From assembly GCF_016808095.1 (NCBI RefSeq), contig NC_068972.1, forward strand, positions 11,466,383-11,530,382: 64,000 nt of DNA, given 5' to 3'. Position numbers and translations under genes: made by a program. The stretch comes from Vigna angularis. Taxonomy: Eukaryota > Streptophyta > Magnoliopsida > Fabales > Fabaceae. The notes beneath the pieces were generated by a model, which was not told where the DNA came from, made no database searches, and saw only the letters and a list, made by a program, of their open reading frames with translations. Of this stretch, positions 35,042 through 46,417 are shown piece after piece (positions within the stretch are counted from its first letter, which is position 1; each line of letters begins with the position of its first letter).

Positions 35042-36514
35042 ATGAACGGCAGTTCCAGCGAAAGCAAGACAAGGGACATGGACGGGCAGCTGGCGGGGCT
35101 GGGCTACAAAGTCCGCTCATCTGAGCTCTGTCAAGTGGCTGAGAATATGGAACGTTTAGAGAACGCCATCAACACTGTCAACTCATCCAGGGACATTTCT
35201 CAAGTAGTCTCCGACGCACTCCTCTACGATCCCTCCAACATAGGTTTAGGTTCCTGGGTCGACACGCTTCTCTCCGAGCTCGACCAAACCGTCTCGTTGC
35301 CCTACGATCTATCTTCGGACCTACCCGATTTGCCCACGGATCCAAATCGCCAACTGGGGATGGTAACCACCGTCGAAGAAGACTCCGGGATAAGACTCGT
35401 TCACACGCTCATCACGTGTGCGGATTCCGTGCAACGTGGCGACCTCGCATTCGCGGGCTCCCTCATCGAGAGCATGCAGGCACTGCTGGCTCACGTGAAC
35501 ACCTCCTGCGGCATCGGGAAGGTCGCCGGCTACTTCATCGACGCCTTACGCCGCCGAATCTCGTCTCCGCAAAGCGCAGCGTTTCCAACCTCCCCCTACG
35601 AGAACGAAGTTCTCTACCACCACTACTACGAGGCCTGCCCCTACCTAAAGTTCGCGCACTTCACTGCGAACCAGGCGATCCTTGAAGCGTTCAACGGCCA
35701 CGACTGCGTCCACGTCATCGATTTCAACCTGATGCAGGGGCTCCAGTGGCCGGCTCTCATACAAGCGCTAGCACTCCGCCCGGGAGGTCCGCCGTCGCTG
35801 AGGCTGACCGGCGTGGGACCTCCCTCGCCGGACGAGCGAGACACACTACGCGAGATCGGCGCGCGACTGGCGGAGCTGGCGCACTCGGTGAACGTGCGGT
35901 TCACGTTCCGCGGAGTGGCAGCGTGGCGGCTGGAGGACGTGAAGCCGTGGATGCTGCAGGTGAGTCCGAAGGAGGCGGTGGCAGTGAACTCGATCATGCA
36001 GCTACACCGCGTGCTTGGTTCGGGAATCGATACGGTTCTCGGCTGGATCCGAAGTCTAAACCCAAAGATCGTGACGGTTGTGGAGCAGGAAGCGAACCAC
36101 AACGGGGAAGGGTTTCTGGAGCGGTTCACCGAAGCTCTGCACTACTACTCCACCGTCTTCGACTCGCTGGAAGCATGTTCGGTGGAGCCGGACAAGGGTC
36201 TCGCCGAGATGTACCTGCAGAGGGAGATTTGCAACGTGGTGTGCTGTGAGGGACCGGCGCGACTGGAGCGGCACGAGCCGCTGGCGAAATGGAGGGAGCG
36301 GCTGGGCAGAGCCGGATTCAGGCCCTTGCATTTGGGCTCGAACGCTTACAAACAAGCGAGCATGTTGTTGACTCTGTTCTCAGCCGAGGGTTACTGCGTG
36401 GAAGAGAATCAAGGGTGTTTGACTCTGGGTTGGCATAGCCGGCCCCTGATTGCGGCTTCAGCTTGGCAAGCCGCGCCGCTAAGAGAGGGTGAAACGGTGC
36501 GTTTCCAGCGCTGA
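35042..36514 (+). CDS. DELLA-like GRAS protein with altered DELLA motif
   Basis: Intronless, 490 residues from the ATG at 35042. N-terminus: DGQLAGLGYKVRSSEL (14-29) stands where DELLAVLGYKVRSS is usual, then MERLENA (37-43) for LExLE, and ALLYDPSNIGLGSWVDTLL (59-77) for the TVHYNP region. GRAS domain: LHR I (about 117-172, RLVHTLITCADSVQ), VHIID (VHVID 223-227), LHR II, PFYRE (about 345-410, including YYSTVFDSLEA) and SAW (about 418-475, WHSRPLI, SAW). DELLA proteins repress gibberellin responses and are destroyed after binding the GID1 receptor through the N-terminal motifs. From memory, a second eudicot subclade has DGLLA in place of DELLA; this gene fits there, with a further Leu-to-Gln change. 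The coding region is much more GC-rich than its flanks. Gibberellin sensitivity cannot be told from sequence. Confidence 0.93.
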   Translation: MNGSSSESKTRDMDGQLAGLGYKVRSSELCQVAENMERLENAINTVNSSRDISQVVSDALLYDPSNIGLGSWVDTLLSELDQTVSLPYDLSSDLPDLPTDPNRQLGMVTTVEEDSGIRLVHTLITCADSVQRGDLAFAGSLIESMQALLAHVNTSCGIGKVAGYFIDALRRRISSPQSAAFPTSPYENEVLYHHYYEACPYLKFAHFTANQAILEAFNGHDCVHVIDFNLMQGLQWPALIQALALRPGGPPSLRLTGVGPPSPDERDTLREIGARLAELAHSVNVRFTFRGVAAWRLEDVKPWMLQVSPKEAVAVNSIMQLHRVLGSGIDTVLGWIRSLNPKIVTVVEQEANHNGEGFLERFTEALHYYSTVFDSLEACSVEPDKGLAEMYLQREICNVVCCEGPARLERHEPLAKWRERLGRAGFRPLHLGSNAYKQASMLLTLFSAEGYCVEENQGCLTLGWHSRPLIAASAWQAAPLREGETVRFQR

Positions 36515-39500
36515 TGATGAGGAGAGGATGTAACAGAAAAGAGTTGTTTATTTATTCTAGTTACTACTACTAGTAAACACAAAAGAGTGGTGAAAATAAT
36601 GTATATTTTTGTATTTTTCTTTCATTTTCCCATTTTCCCACACACGTGACTTCCCTTTTCTCTTTCTCTTTTTCTTCAAACCCCAACCAAAACTCTTCTC
36701 TTTTTCTCCTTTTCATTTTCCATACTTCCGTCTCAGTTACCCTCTTTCATCCATACAATCACAAAACATTCAAATTCATTTTCTGTCACACTCACTACCA
36801 ATTCTATCGTTTTAACTCTTTTCTTTCTTCTTCTAATTCATGCTGCTCTTTCTCTCATGAAAATAAAATTTCGAACGTAGTTCTGGGTAACGGTAAAACA
36901 AGTCACACAATACACAATATCTTTCCATGCACATTGTCGCATGTAGGATCCATGAAAGTACATATAACTAACTTTGATTTAACATATATTCAAAGTATAA
37001 ATGAAACTATGATAACAAAAAATATTATATTTTCTACAGAGAAGAAAACCGAGGAGACAAAATAGACCTAAAGAGTTAACAAATTAATGGAGTGGACGTG
37101 TAAAATTAGAGTTACTACCAAGATGAAAAAATGGGATCTATATCATACTGAAGATGAATACAGTTTAAAGAGAATAAGAGTTTTTTTAAAAAAATTGTAC
37201 AGAAGAATATTTTTTGTTGTAAAAGAAAAGGGAAAAGGGACATAAATAGTGATTTTGGTAAGTTTAGAGAGCAATAATTTCTTCTTTTCTTTTGCTAAAA
37301 AATGGAAGGTGTATGGAAAATAATCTCACTAGTGGCCCAATTGTAGATAGAATCCCTATGATTTACATTTCTAAACCTATAATTATTTAAGAAAAAAACT
37401 GAGGCCAGACACTGAAATTGGCATGAAGAAAAACTGAGAATGTGGACAGAAAATGATAAAATAAAGAACTGAAAACTGTGGTGCATCTAAAGGTACCTAA
37501 ATCTAATATGTGGAAAACACTGCTATGCTTCAATCAAGGAGATTGTGACCAATACTTAACGCAAAGAGGAACAAGAGAGGAACCTTGTAAGCAAACAAGG
37601 AGACATGTCCAAATCAATCTCTCATATACATTAACTATGTCTATTAAATGTACTATAATTTACTTCAAATTAAACGTTGTTTTGAATTATTGCATCATCA
37701 TAAATACTCTAAAATGTATTAGGATTGACTCAGTGAAGGTATTTTAAAGTTAAAATTTTTCTATCTTCATTGATGAGCTTGATTGAGATTTTGAAAACGA
37801 AACTCTAATGATAAGAAAGATTTGAATGAGGGAAAAGAAAATGATGATGAGAATTAATTCACTAACTCTTTTAGGTGTCATTGTTTTTGGTTTGAAATTC
37901 GCCTCCTACCCCAATATAAAAAGCATTATTATAGTATTTATTTACTTGGTCCTGTGATGTAGACATATTATTTATATAAATTTAATATAGGAAACCAAGA
38001 AGTTAGGTATTTTCTGTTTTCGATTTTCAAAATGGTTGTTGCTGAGACGGCTCCAAAGTCTGAAATTTACATTTCTTTCTCAATTATTGTCCACTTTTTA
38101 AAAGAACAAAAAAAAAAGTTTCACTAAAGTATTCCAACAACCCTATGCCTGTTCATTTTTCAAAAATAAAAAATTGCCAAAACCATCTATAGAAAACAGA
38201 TTTTGTCATAATATTTAATAGTAAACCTAAGTGACAGGTTTTTTTAATGAACACTCCGTGTTAATTTAAATTGTCAATTAAGTCACGCATGTTAACTTAG
38301 ATTTATCTCATTTAAAACCAATCTTATGATTTGGAAATTTGGAAATATTTAATGGTTGATTCAGTGATTTTCAAGGTTCTTCAAATGTACAATAAAAATA
38401 CTCCCATTGGTTGTATTGTTGGTGTTAATTACGGGGAAAGTTTTAATATTTTCACTTAAATGATTATAGTAATTACATTAATAAGCCCTCTAATACAAAG
38501 AAAAAAAAGGTTATATAATTAATACTTATTTATCTTTTGTACTTTATAAATACTAAGAAATCACCCATTAACTTTCACCACAAAACTTAACTCTTTCACA
38601 ACCCTTCTCTGTAAACTACAACAAAACACAAAACTATGTTAAAGAGAGCAATAAAATAAATCTTGTAATAGAAAAAAAGGTACATATATTCATGTTGTTA
38701 TAGAAAAAAGTAAATATATTTTCTTGAGTTAGAATCATTAATTTCAATTGTTTTTAGTTTTCACTTAGTATTTATTTTGATCTCAATATTTATAATAATT
38801 ATTGTTTTCCTCAAAGTTCGGTATTTTTACTCGACATGGTCTTAATATTTATTAAAAAAAATAATGTGATCACTTTCTTTAGATCAACAATGTTATTAGA
38901 TCACGATGATCTGAGAGAATGATATAGATTTTTTTTTCTCTAGCAAAATATATACATATTATTCTCTCAAGTCATCTTTAATAAGATTAATATTGATATA
39001 ATATGAATGATCATTTTTACTTCTAATGATAAATATTTAGATCACATTAAGTAAAAGAATAAAATTGAAAGAAAAATATTGAATGATCCCTATAAAATAT
39101 TAGGACCAGGAGTATTAAACTTTTTTGTTTTATGTAATTATTAAAAAACAATGATGTGATATTACAATTCAAATCTAACTTTATATGATGTAATCCTACA
39201 TAAAATTTTAATCAAACCTATGCATAGAGGCACGAGGAACATTGAATTTCATAGCTACTCCCCACGTGTACTTTTTATGACATTTAATATTTTGGAGTTA
39301 ATTATAAATAATAGTATAAGTTGTACAATTCCCAACTAACTATACTTAAGGTAAGATGCATACTAGTTAACTTAAAAGAACTTTATTCTACATTTGTTTA
39401 ACATTATTGTATATTTATGATTTTAAATTATCACTGGTAAAGTTGGAAATCTTTTACATAAACTATAATTTGTACATATTTTCCAGTTAAAAAAAACACT

Positions 39501-39603
39501 TAATTCTTCCTTAAGAATTTCTGTCAAAGAGATTATTGTGCAACTGTTTGTCTTTCATTAACTTTTTCCTTCATTTTCAACTTTCCATATATGTGCCATA
39601 GAA

Positions 39604-39606
<3 letters not shown>

Positions 39607-39676
<70 letters not shown>
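39607..39676. repeat. (TA)n followed by (GT)n microsatellite
   Basis: About 54 bp of TA passing directly into a (GT)8 tract. Confidence 0.9.
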
Positions 39677-40069
39677 ATTTTTAGATAAATAGAATTGATC
39701 AAAATACTTCTTACTTCAAGTCAATTTAGAGTTTTTCCTAAAAGTTGTCTGATGTTTAAATCAGTTTAGTATAAATATAAAGATAATAAATGTTTAATTA
39801 ATATTTAACCTATCATTTTACCTTTAAACATCTATTTATAATTTTATAATGACTTTTTTTGTTATTAATGACTTAATTATAGCCTAAATTTTACTAATAT
39901 TATTTAAATTTTGTTCAGAATGATGTTTTACTTTAAACTGTTTCACCTTCATTATTTCGTCTTTTTTTGATAAAAATATCATCTCAATCACTCGATTAAT
40001 AAAATAAAAATATTACCTTTAGCAGGCTGAAAAATTAACCTTGTGACCAACTTCAACAAAACAGCATAT

Positions 40070-40071
<2 letters not shown>

Positions 40072-40122
<51 letters not shown>
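40072..40122. repeat. (TA)n microsatellite
   Basis: About 50 bp of TA repeats. Confidence 0.9.
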
Positions 40123-40125
<3 letters not shown>

Positions 40126-40559
40126 CATAGTAAAAATTCTACTTGTAAGAATGTGGTGGCTCCCATTTGTTCTACATTTTGGATTTGTAGTAAATTTTTT
40201 ACAGCAAAAGATAGCTATAAGAAGTGAATCCGTCTACTACAATTTTTCTTTTAATTATCAACATATTTTTATCAATAAAAATAAATATATCAGTAAAATT
40301 TATCAATAAATTTTAAAATTTAAATTATTTACAAATTATTTTGTTAGTAATAAAATTATCACTCTGACTCATTAGTAAATTCAAATTTTTAATATTGATG
40401 AATATTTTTTCTTAAAATATATTCAATAATAAATTTTATAAATAAATTTCGTCAAATAATTTTAGTTTTTATTATCGATGAATTTTTTTTTTAATAAATT
40501 CATTTGAAAAATACATTTTTTTTAAGTATGGAGAATTTTTTTTGTATATGTTAAAGGAG

Positions 40560-40780
40560 ATGAGTAAAAAAGAGAAGAGAAGAAAAGAAAAGAAGGAGAA
40601 AGAAAAAAACAAGAAGATGAGAACAAGATACAATGACACTTGATGACAATGATGATTGAAGTTGAAGAAGAAGAAAAAAAAATAGAAAAAGAAGGAGTAA
40701 ACGAATATTACAGTAAAGACAATTACAGAAAAAAAAAAAGGAAAGGATAAAAAAAAATGAAAAAAAAAGACAAAAGAAAG
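40560..40780. repeat. Purine-rich (A/G) low-complexity stretch
   Basis: About 220 bp almost wholly of GAAGA and GAAAA-type units on the plus strand. Confidence 0.7.
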
Positions 40781-40793
40781 ATTAAATCACAGT

Positions 40794-40853
40794 ATTTGAG
40801 AAATTTTATTAACTATTATAATATTTGAGAAATTTTACTAACTATTATTGTAG
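40794..40853. repeat. Tandem duplication, unit about 29 bp
   Basis: Two copies of ATTTGAGAAATTTTA(T/C)TAAC followed by TATTAT. Confidence 0.75.
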
Positions 40854-43249
40854 GTTAATAATTACTATAAATATTTATTATCAAATTTGCTATTGTGAAT
40901 AATTATTTATAAAATTTTTATTCATTGATAAAATTTATCAACAAAACTTTACAAATAAAGTTTTAATCATCGATAATCCATCTATAAATTCAAATTACCT
41001 ACGCACTTACTATTTATGAAGAATTTTTTTTAAGTAATTTATTTAATTGTCCAATTGAAAGACACAAAAGACTAACAAATTTTATTTATTTATAATCTAT
41101 AATAGAAATTCCTTTTTAGTACATATTTGACTTCTTAACACACTCTTTATTCAATATAAATGATCGATTATCTCTCTTCCATATTTATTTTTTAGACTTA
41201 AACTCTTTACTATTGAAATGTCATTCATTCTCTCAAACCGACAACTTCAAACTCATCTCATCTTAAATACAAACTAAACAACATAAATAAACTATAAATG
41301 ATGATGAAGCCTTCGGTAGTGAGCACAGGGTCCACACGCATTTGAATGAACTGGAACTAAGCATTTTCTTCATATATTTGATGTCAATGGTTTTGTTTGT
41401 GCATAATGATGAACAAGGCATAAAGCAAGTGGCTACGAGAAATCTCTTTTTCTGGGATTCAACGCCCACAAACAAAGGAAACTTTCAAACCTCATGTATC
41501 CTTATACAATCACGCAATGCTACATAACACAAGGAAGCTTCAAGAATTTGATGTCTAGGTTCCTTGCTCTTATTCTGACACAACTTTCACAATTGATAGA
41601 TATTTTCCTATTGTAATCATCATTTAAGGTTTTGAGATTTTCTTTATATAAACATTTCATACATTAAAAGGTTGAGAATTTTTTGACAGCATCAACATCT
41701 TTTAACGTTTCCACACAATTTCTCTCTATTAGATCATATTTTCATATTTCATTCCTTTTCCATTCTCAATAAGTTTATTTTTTACTAACAAACACACCAT
41801 CAATATTTAGAAGCTCTCATTATTTCTAAAGTGTTTTCTTAAATAAGGCGGCACAACTTTTCCGTACTCTTTTTATAGCCTTCTGAGGGAGGACCACTAC
41901 AAGTTTCCTTATATTGTAATTTGTATACAATTTAAATATTGATTCTTAATTAAACATTTTATATATTTTTGTTTTGTTTTATATTGTTATTCATTTTAAG
42001 AAATGGAGGATCTAGAAGAATTCCGTTGTAAAGTAAATTTACAGTGGGACAGCTTTAATTAGGCAACGGGTTTTCAGTGGCTGCCCTCTACAATACTATT
42101 CCAATCACAAACAACAAACAGTTCATTGAATCACAATAAATAACAATTAAGTTTCAACCCATATTACATTAATGCAATTTAATTTATTACCACTCCATAT
42201 TTTGATAAATTTCATGTTTTGAAACAAAATCTAGAAGCTTTCTTTCACTTTTATGATTTGTTGATCGATTAATCTGCATGGTTTAAGAAGAATCAATACA
42301 AAACGGAAGAAAGAACCATAAAGAAAGTGAGGAGAAGAGAAAGATGGATGCAATGTTTCATAAGTTTTTGTATATTCTAGTGAGGTCAGAGAGAGAAAAG
42401 GTTTTGATCTTTGGTTACACGACAGAAGAAGATAAGTAAAAGTGAAATTAGAGATTCTATAATTTCGGCGACTAGAAAAGCTAGTTTTATGGAAGTGATT
42501 CATGATTGCCTCAAACCAACACAAATAAATAAGATCAGTTGCAACGCCGCCCAATGAATTAATCAATAATAAATAAACAATGGGGAGAAGACAGAAATGA
42601 ACAAGAGCAGAATAAATAAATGGTAGCAGACCAATAAAGAAAGTAACCGCAAAAGGGAAGGAAGAATGAGAATGTGTGGCACTGTGGTGTCATGTGAGTA
42701 ACAGTGCAGTGCAGCTCACTGTTGAAGCCTTCAATGGTCAATTGCTGGGGTCAATAGGCATGCTAAGGTATATATGTACTTCACCAAGTGCCACGTTAGC
42801 GACCCAATTTCTCTCTCCGTCACATGCATGGAAAATATATAAAATTGAAAGGTTCAGAATGAGAAATGGAGAAAAGGAAAAGTGAAAGGGAAAATGGTAA
42901 TATCTGAATATGTGCAAGTGGCACAGCAGCACCTTTGGCTTTAGTGGAGTCACATAGCTATCATGCGTACCAGCTCATGACTCTCTTAAGTCTATGCTAA
43001 AACTGCTATGCTTCTTCCCTTAGTTTCTCTATCTGTGTTGGAATTCTTTGGCTACACTCTTGGCCAAGAAGATGCACAAACAACCAAGTGGGGCCTACAT
43101 CAGCATCCTTATTTTATTTTTCTGTCAATTTGTCAAGTGAAGAATCGCAGACTCCTTCTCTCCTCAATGCACCCATTTTCAACCATCGAACGTGTCCTGT
43201 GAAACCAAACCCCGCGTTCTCTAGTCTCCACTTCATCACCTTTGTTTTG

Positions 43250-44259
43250 GCTTGGTTTTTGGTGTGATTGGTTTCTCTCTCTTTTTCTTCCCTCTTTCTC
43301 TCTCTACAATGGTGTCAAATGAAAATACAACTGCACCCTTTTGTTGAAAGATTATAAAAACTCAATCTTTGGAATCATTACATTGGGTGGTGGTTGGTTT
43401 CTGATTTTCCTTCCCCCATGTGCTGACTTGGCTTTCTTCGCCTTGCTTTGTTTTCTCTGTCTATTCGGGTCTATTGGCTCTCCTCTTTATCTGGTTTTGG
43501 GGTTGAAAAGCTCAGTTATTGAGGATTGAAAGAGTTCTCTTCTGCCTTACTGCTACTGGGTTTGCGTTCATTTCGTTGAGGTGTTCTTGGCCCTTCTCGG
43601 ATCCAGCTTCATCTGGTATAAAAGAGTTAATATTTTCATTATGATATTATTATCATGTTATTTGCTTTTTTTACTTTTTTTCCTCTATTGATTTTATTTA
43701 TTTATTACCGGAGCACTTTTCGGGCTTCAGCAGCTATGGGTTTAGTTGGTTTCTGTTATTAGACGTTTATTGACTATGTGTTTTGGGATTCAAGATTGTT
43801 AGATGAGGAAAATTTCAAGCTTCCTATTTTCTCCATCTTTACACATTTTAAAAGCTCCTTTTTGTTTGTTTAGTATTGAATATAAGATGGTGCAAGTGAA
43901 TTTGTTTCCTATAACAACTATTTGTGGGATAACTTATAGAATTTTTCTGAACATGTTGCAATCTGGACGTGAATGGATTTCTGGTTTTTCCGCACTGTTC
44001 ATCTTTCATTTTTGACTAATTTTCAGAAGTTGCTTGTCATATACACAGAAGACTTGCATAACTTTTGGTTTTCATAGGGCTCACTTAGCTTGACTCTTAA
44101 AGCAAAACTGCTACTTACAGATTCAATATTTCTGGTTTTCTGTATTCTTTCAGGTCATTGATAGTATCATATAATAATACTTAGCTTATAGTTGAAGGAA
44201 GGTGATGATGGGAGAAGGGTCGAACTATTAATCAATCCTGAATAGTAGAGGTGGAGAAG
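43250..44259 (+). promoter_or_regulatory. Probable 5' leader and leader intron of the DUF3527 gene
   Basis: A CT-rich stretch at 43276-43313 looks like a plant leader. A donor-like CATCTG|GTATAA at about 43615 and an acceptor-like TTCTTTCAG|GTC at about 44152 could bound a leader intron. This is inference from splice-like signals only; the uninterrupted leader would hold many upstream ATGs. Confidence 0.4.
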
Positions 44260-46417
44260 ATGGAAAACACAGGCCTATGGATTCAGAAAGAGGGCCACAG
44301 AAGAAAATGTTCATTGCTTGGCATATTGAATGATAGGGAAATGTCAGAGGAAGACTCTTCAAAAACACAGTTAAAGAAGATGATTAAAAGATCAAACTCT
44401 CAAAGGGCAATGGCTGTAAATGCTATCCAATCACAAATTAGCAAATTTTTCTTCAAAGATTTATTCTTTCGACGAGTCCATGGATTGGACAGTAGGATTC
44501 CAAAGCATGTGGTGAGTGTGGACGAGAAATACGTCCGACGCTGCCTTGAATTTATACACAACACTGCATTAAGAGCCACAAACATGGAGAATTTATCAGA
44601 AAGCTTGAACACAGCTAAATTTTTTTGTGGAAATGCATATGGTTCAGGGCATTTTGTCTTTGAATGTCCTATGGCTAGTGAAACTGGGAGAGTAGTCATA
44701 GGTGCTGATACTGGGGATCGGTGGACTTTAGGTACAATAATGGGAACCAAGAGTATGATAAATATATTGAATAGCACACTTCTTCAGCAATTTGGTGCTG
44801 CACATAGAAGTGACAATTTGAACAGGATGAACTTTTCTGATCCTGAAGGATTGGTATGCTATGATTTTATGGACTCTCCTACTGATTTACCCATCACTTC
44901 ATTGTATAAATTAGAAAAGGACAAACAAAGTCATAAATATGGCTCCATTTCTGTTCATAAAAGGCTTGTTTCCACTTCTAGCACAACCTCTACATATTCT
45001 GATCGATTGTCTTCAGCTTCTTCTACTCTATCTCAGGGAATGATCCAATGTACATGGAAGCACGGGATTCCTCATTTTGTTTTTTCTGCAGATGATCAGA
45101 AGGAGGTCTATGTGGCAAAATCGAGGAAGGTAAACTCAACCGATAACAAGGCTTTGGACAATGTGTATGAGTTTCATTTGAACAAAGGTGGCCAAAAGGG
45201 TCACGAGATTCCCGACAAGGATTTGCCATTTGTTGGGAAGATGCATGTATCAACAAGCTTCACCCTTTGCCCGAACAATTGTAGAATAAGGGAGACAGAG
45301 TTTACATTGTTCCTTAACGTTGAAATTAACGACAGAGAAATGTCAACCTCACAGCATTCTCACAGGAAGAACAAGGGACTGTCAAAGAAGGTTTCACAAG
45401 TTTTTAGAACTAGTCCATCATCAAAACGCAGAACACTCTCAAAGTTTGGTGGGTCAAGTTCCATGACTGAGAGTTGTCCGTGGGAGCCTAATGCTCTTGG
45501 TGGGACCAATTTATTAGAGACTGACACTCCAAATTCTGAGATGGCTGCCATTGTTGTGAAAAACCATCTTCCTAGTAAACGACCAGAGAAAGTAAGAGGG
45601 GGTTGGGGTTTAAAGTTTCTTAACAAATCTGGTGGAGATCAAGTCACAGTGCCTTCTGAAAGTTGTGATAAAAATAATGGGGACTGTTCAACTAGCATGA
45701 GCATTCTGATTCCTGCAGGCTTTCATGGTGGACCAAGAACCAGAAATGGTGGGCCATCCAGTCTGATAGAGAGATGGAGATCTGGTGGCCACTGTGACTG
45801 TGGTGGTTGGGATGAGGGTTGCCCTCTGACAGTACTTGAAAGAAGATCTAACAAAGCTGAGCTGTTGTCTAAAATAGATATACAATACGAGTGCAAGTCA
45901 GTTGATTTGGTTACTCAGGTATGTTTATATATCCCTTATATTTTTCTTCTTTCTCTTTTCTGTTTTTCTTTTATTCAGAAGCTATCATGACATTTCTGAC
46001 ATCTCAATTATGCTGACACTACAGAGTTTATCTATCATTTGTTTTCTCTTTTCTGTTCAAACAATGTTAGTGATCTTATATATGTTTTGCTAAACAGTGT
46101 TTTTTTCCTGTTTGTGTGCAATTCTCCACAAAATTTTAGACATCCATGCATCTGTGATTGTGTATTTGCTTTCTGTTCTTATTGAACAATTAATTTGGTT
46201 TTCTTTTTAAAGTATGAATGAGATGATCATACCCTTCAAATTTCAGGGTTCAAACGATTTCGGCCCCACCTTGAGGATGGTTAATGTTCGTGATGGTCTG
46301 TATTATATTCATTTTCATCCACCTCTGTCTGCACTACAGTCTTTCTCCATTGCTGTGGCAATAATTCATGCTCAAAGTCCTACTCTTCAGCCAAATCTTG
46401 CACAGGAGCTGTCATAA
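44260..46417 (+). CDS. DUF3527-domain protein, plant-specific, unknown function
   Basis: Two coding exons, 44260-45918 and 46247-46417 (donor CAG|GTATGT, acceptor TTTCAG|GG), code for 609 residues. The ATG at 44260 is the first methionine in frame; the frame is open a little upstream but without an ATG. Features: a basic N-terminal part, DEKYVRRCLEFIHN, a Ser/Thr-rich middle, a Lys-rich linker, and the conserved CGGWDEGCPLTVL (514-526) followed, across the intron, by GLYYIHFHPPLSALQSFSIA near the end. These fit the plant DUF3527 family, whose role is unknown to me. No membrane helix or signal peptide is evident. Confidence 0.88.

Larger units (their letters stand above)
36515..43250. other. 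Large gene-free interval
   Basis: No gene supported over about 6.7 kb. It contains the DELLA-like 3' flank, two (TA)n tracts and a purine-rich stretch (about 40560-40780). AT-rich repeated motifs at 40230-40500 and 40840-41040 resemble those at 16.8-17.05 kb. Confidence 0.55.

Noticed and set aside
35416..36371. Several long open frames on both strands inside the DELLA-like gene
   Set aside because: They are shadows of a GC-rich coding region; none has a domain, while the main frame has the full GRAS domain.
41880..41900. CACTACAA at 41895 as a CACTA transposon end
   Set aside because: No matching inverted end and no 3-bp duplication nearby.
42698..42721. Small hairpin AACAGTG...CACTGTT as a possible microRNA precursor
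   Set aside because: The stem is only seven base pairs and no known plant microRNA sequence is present.
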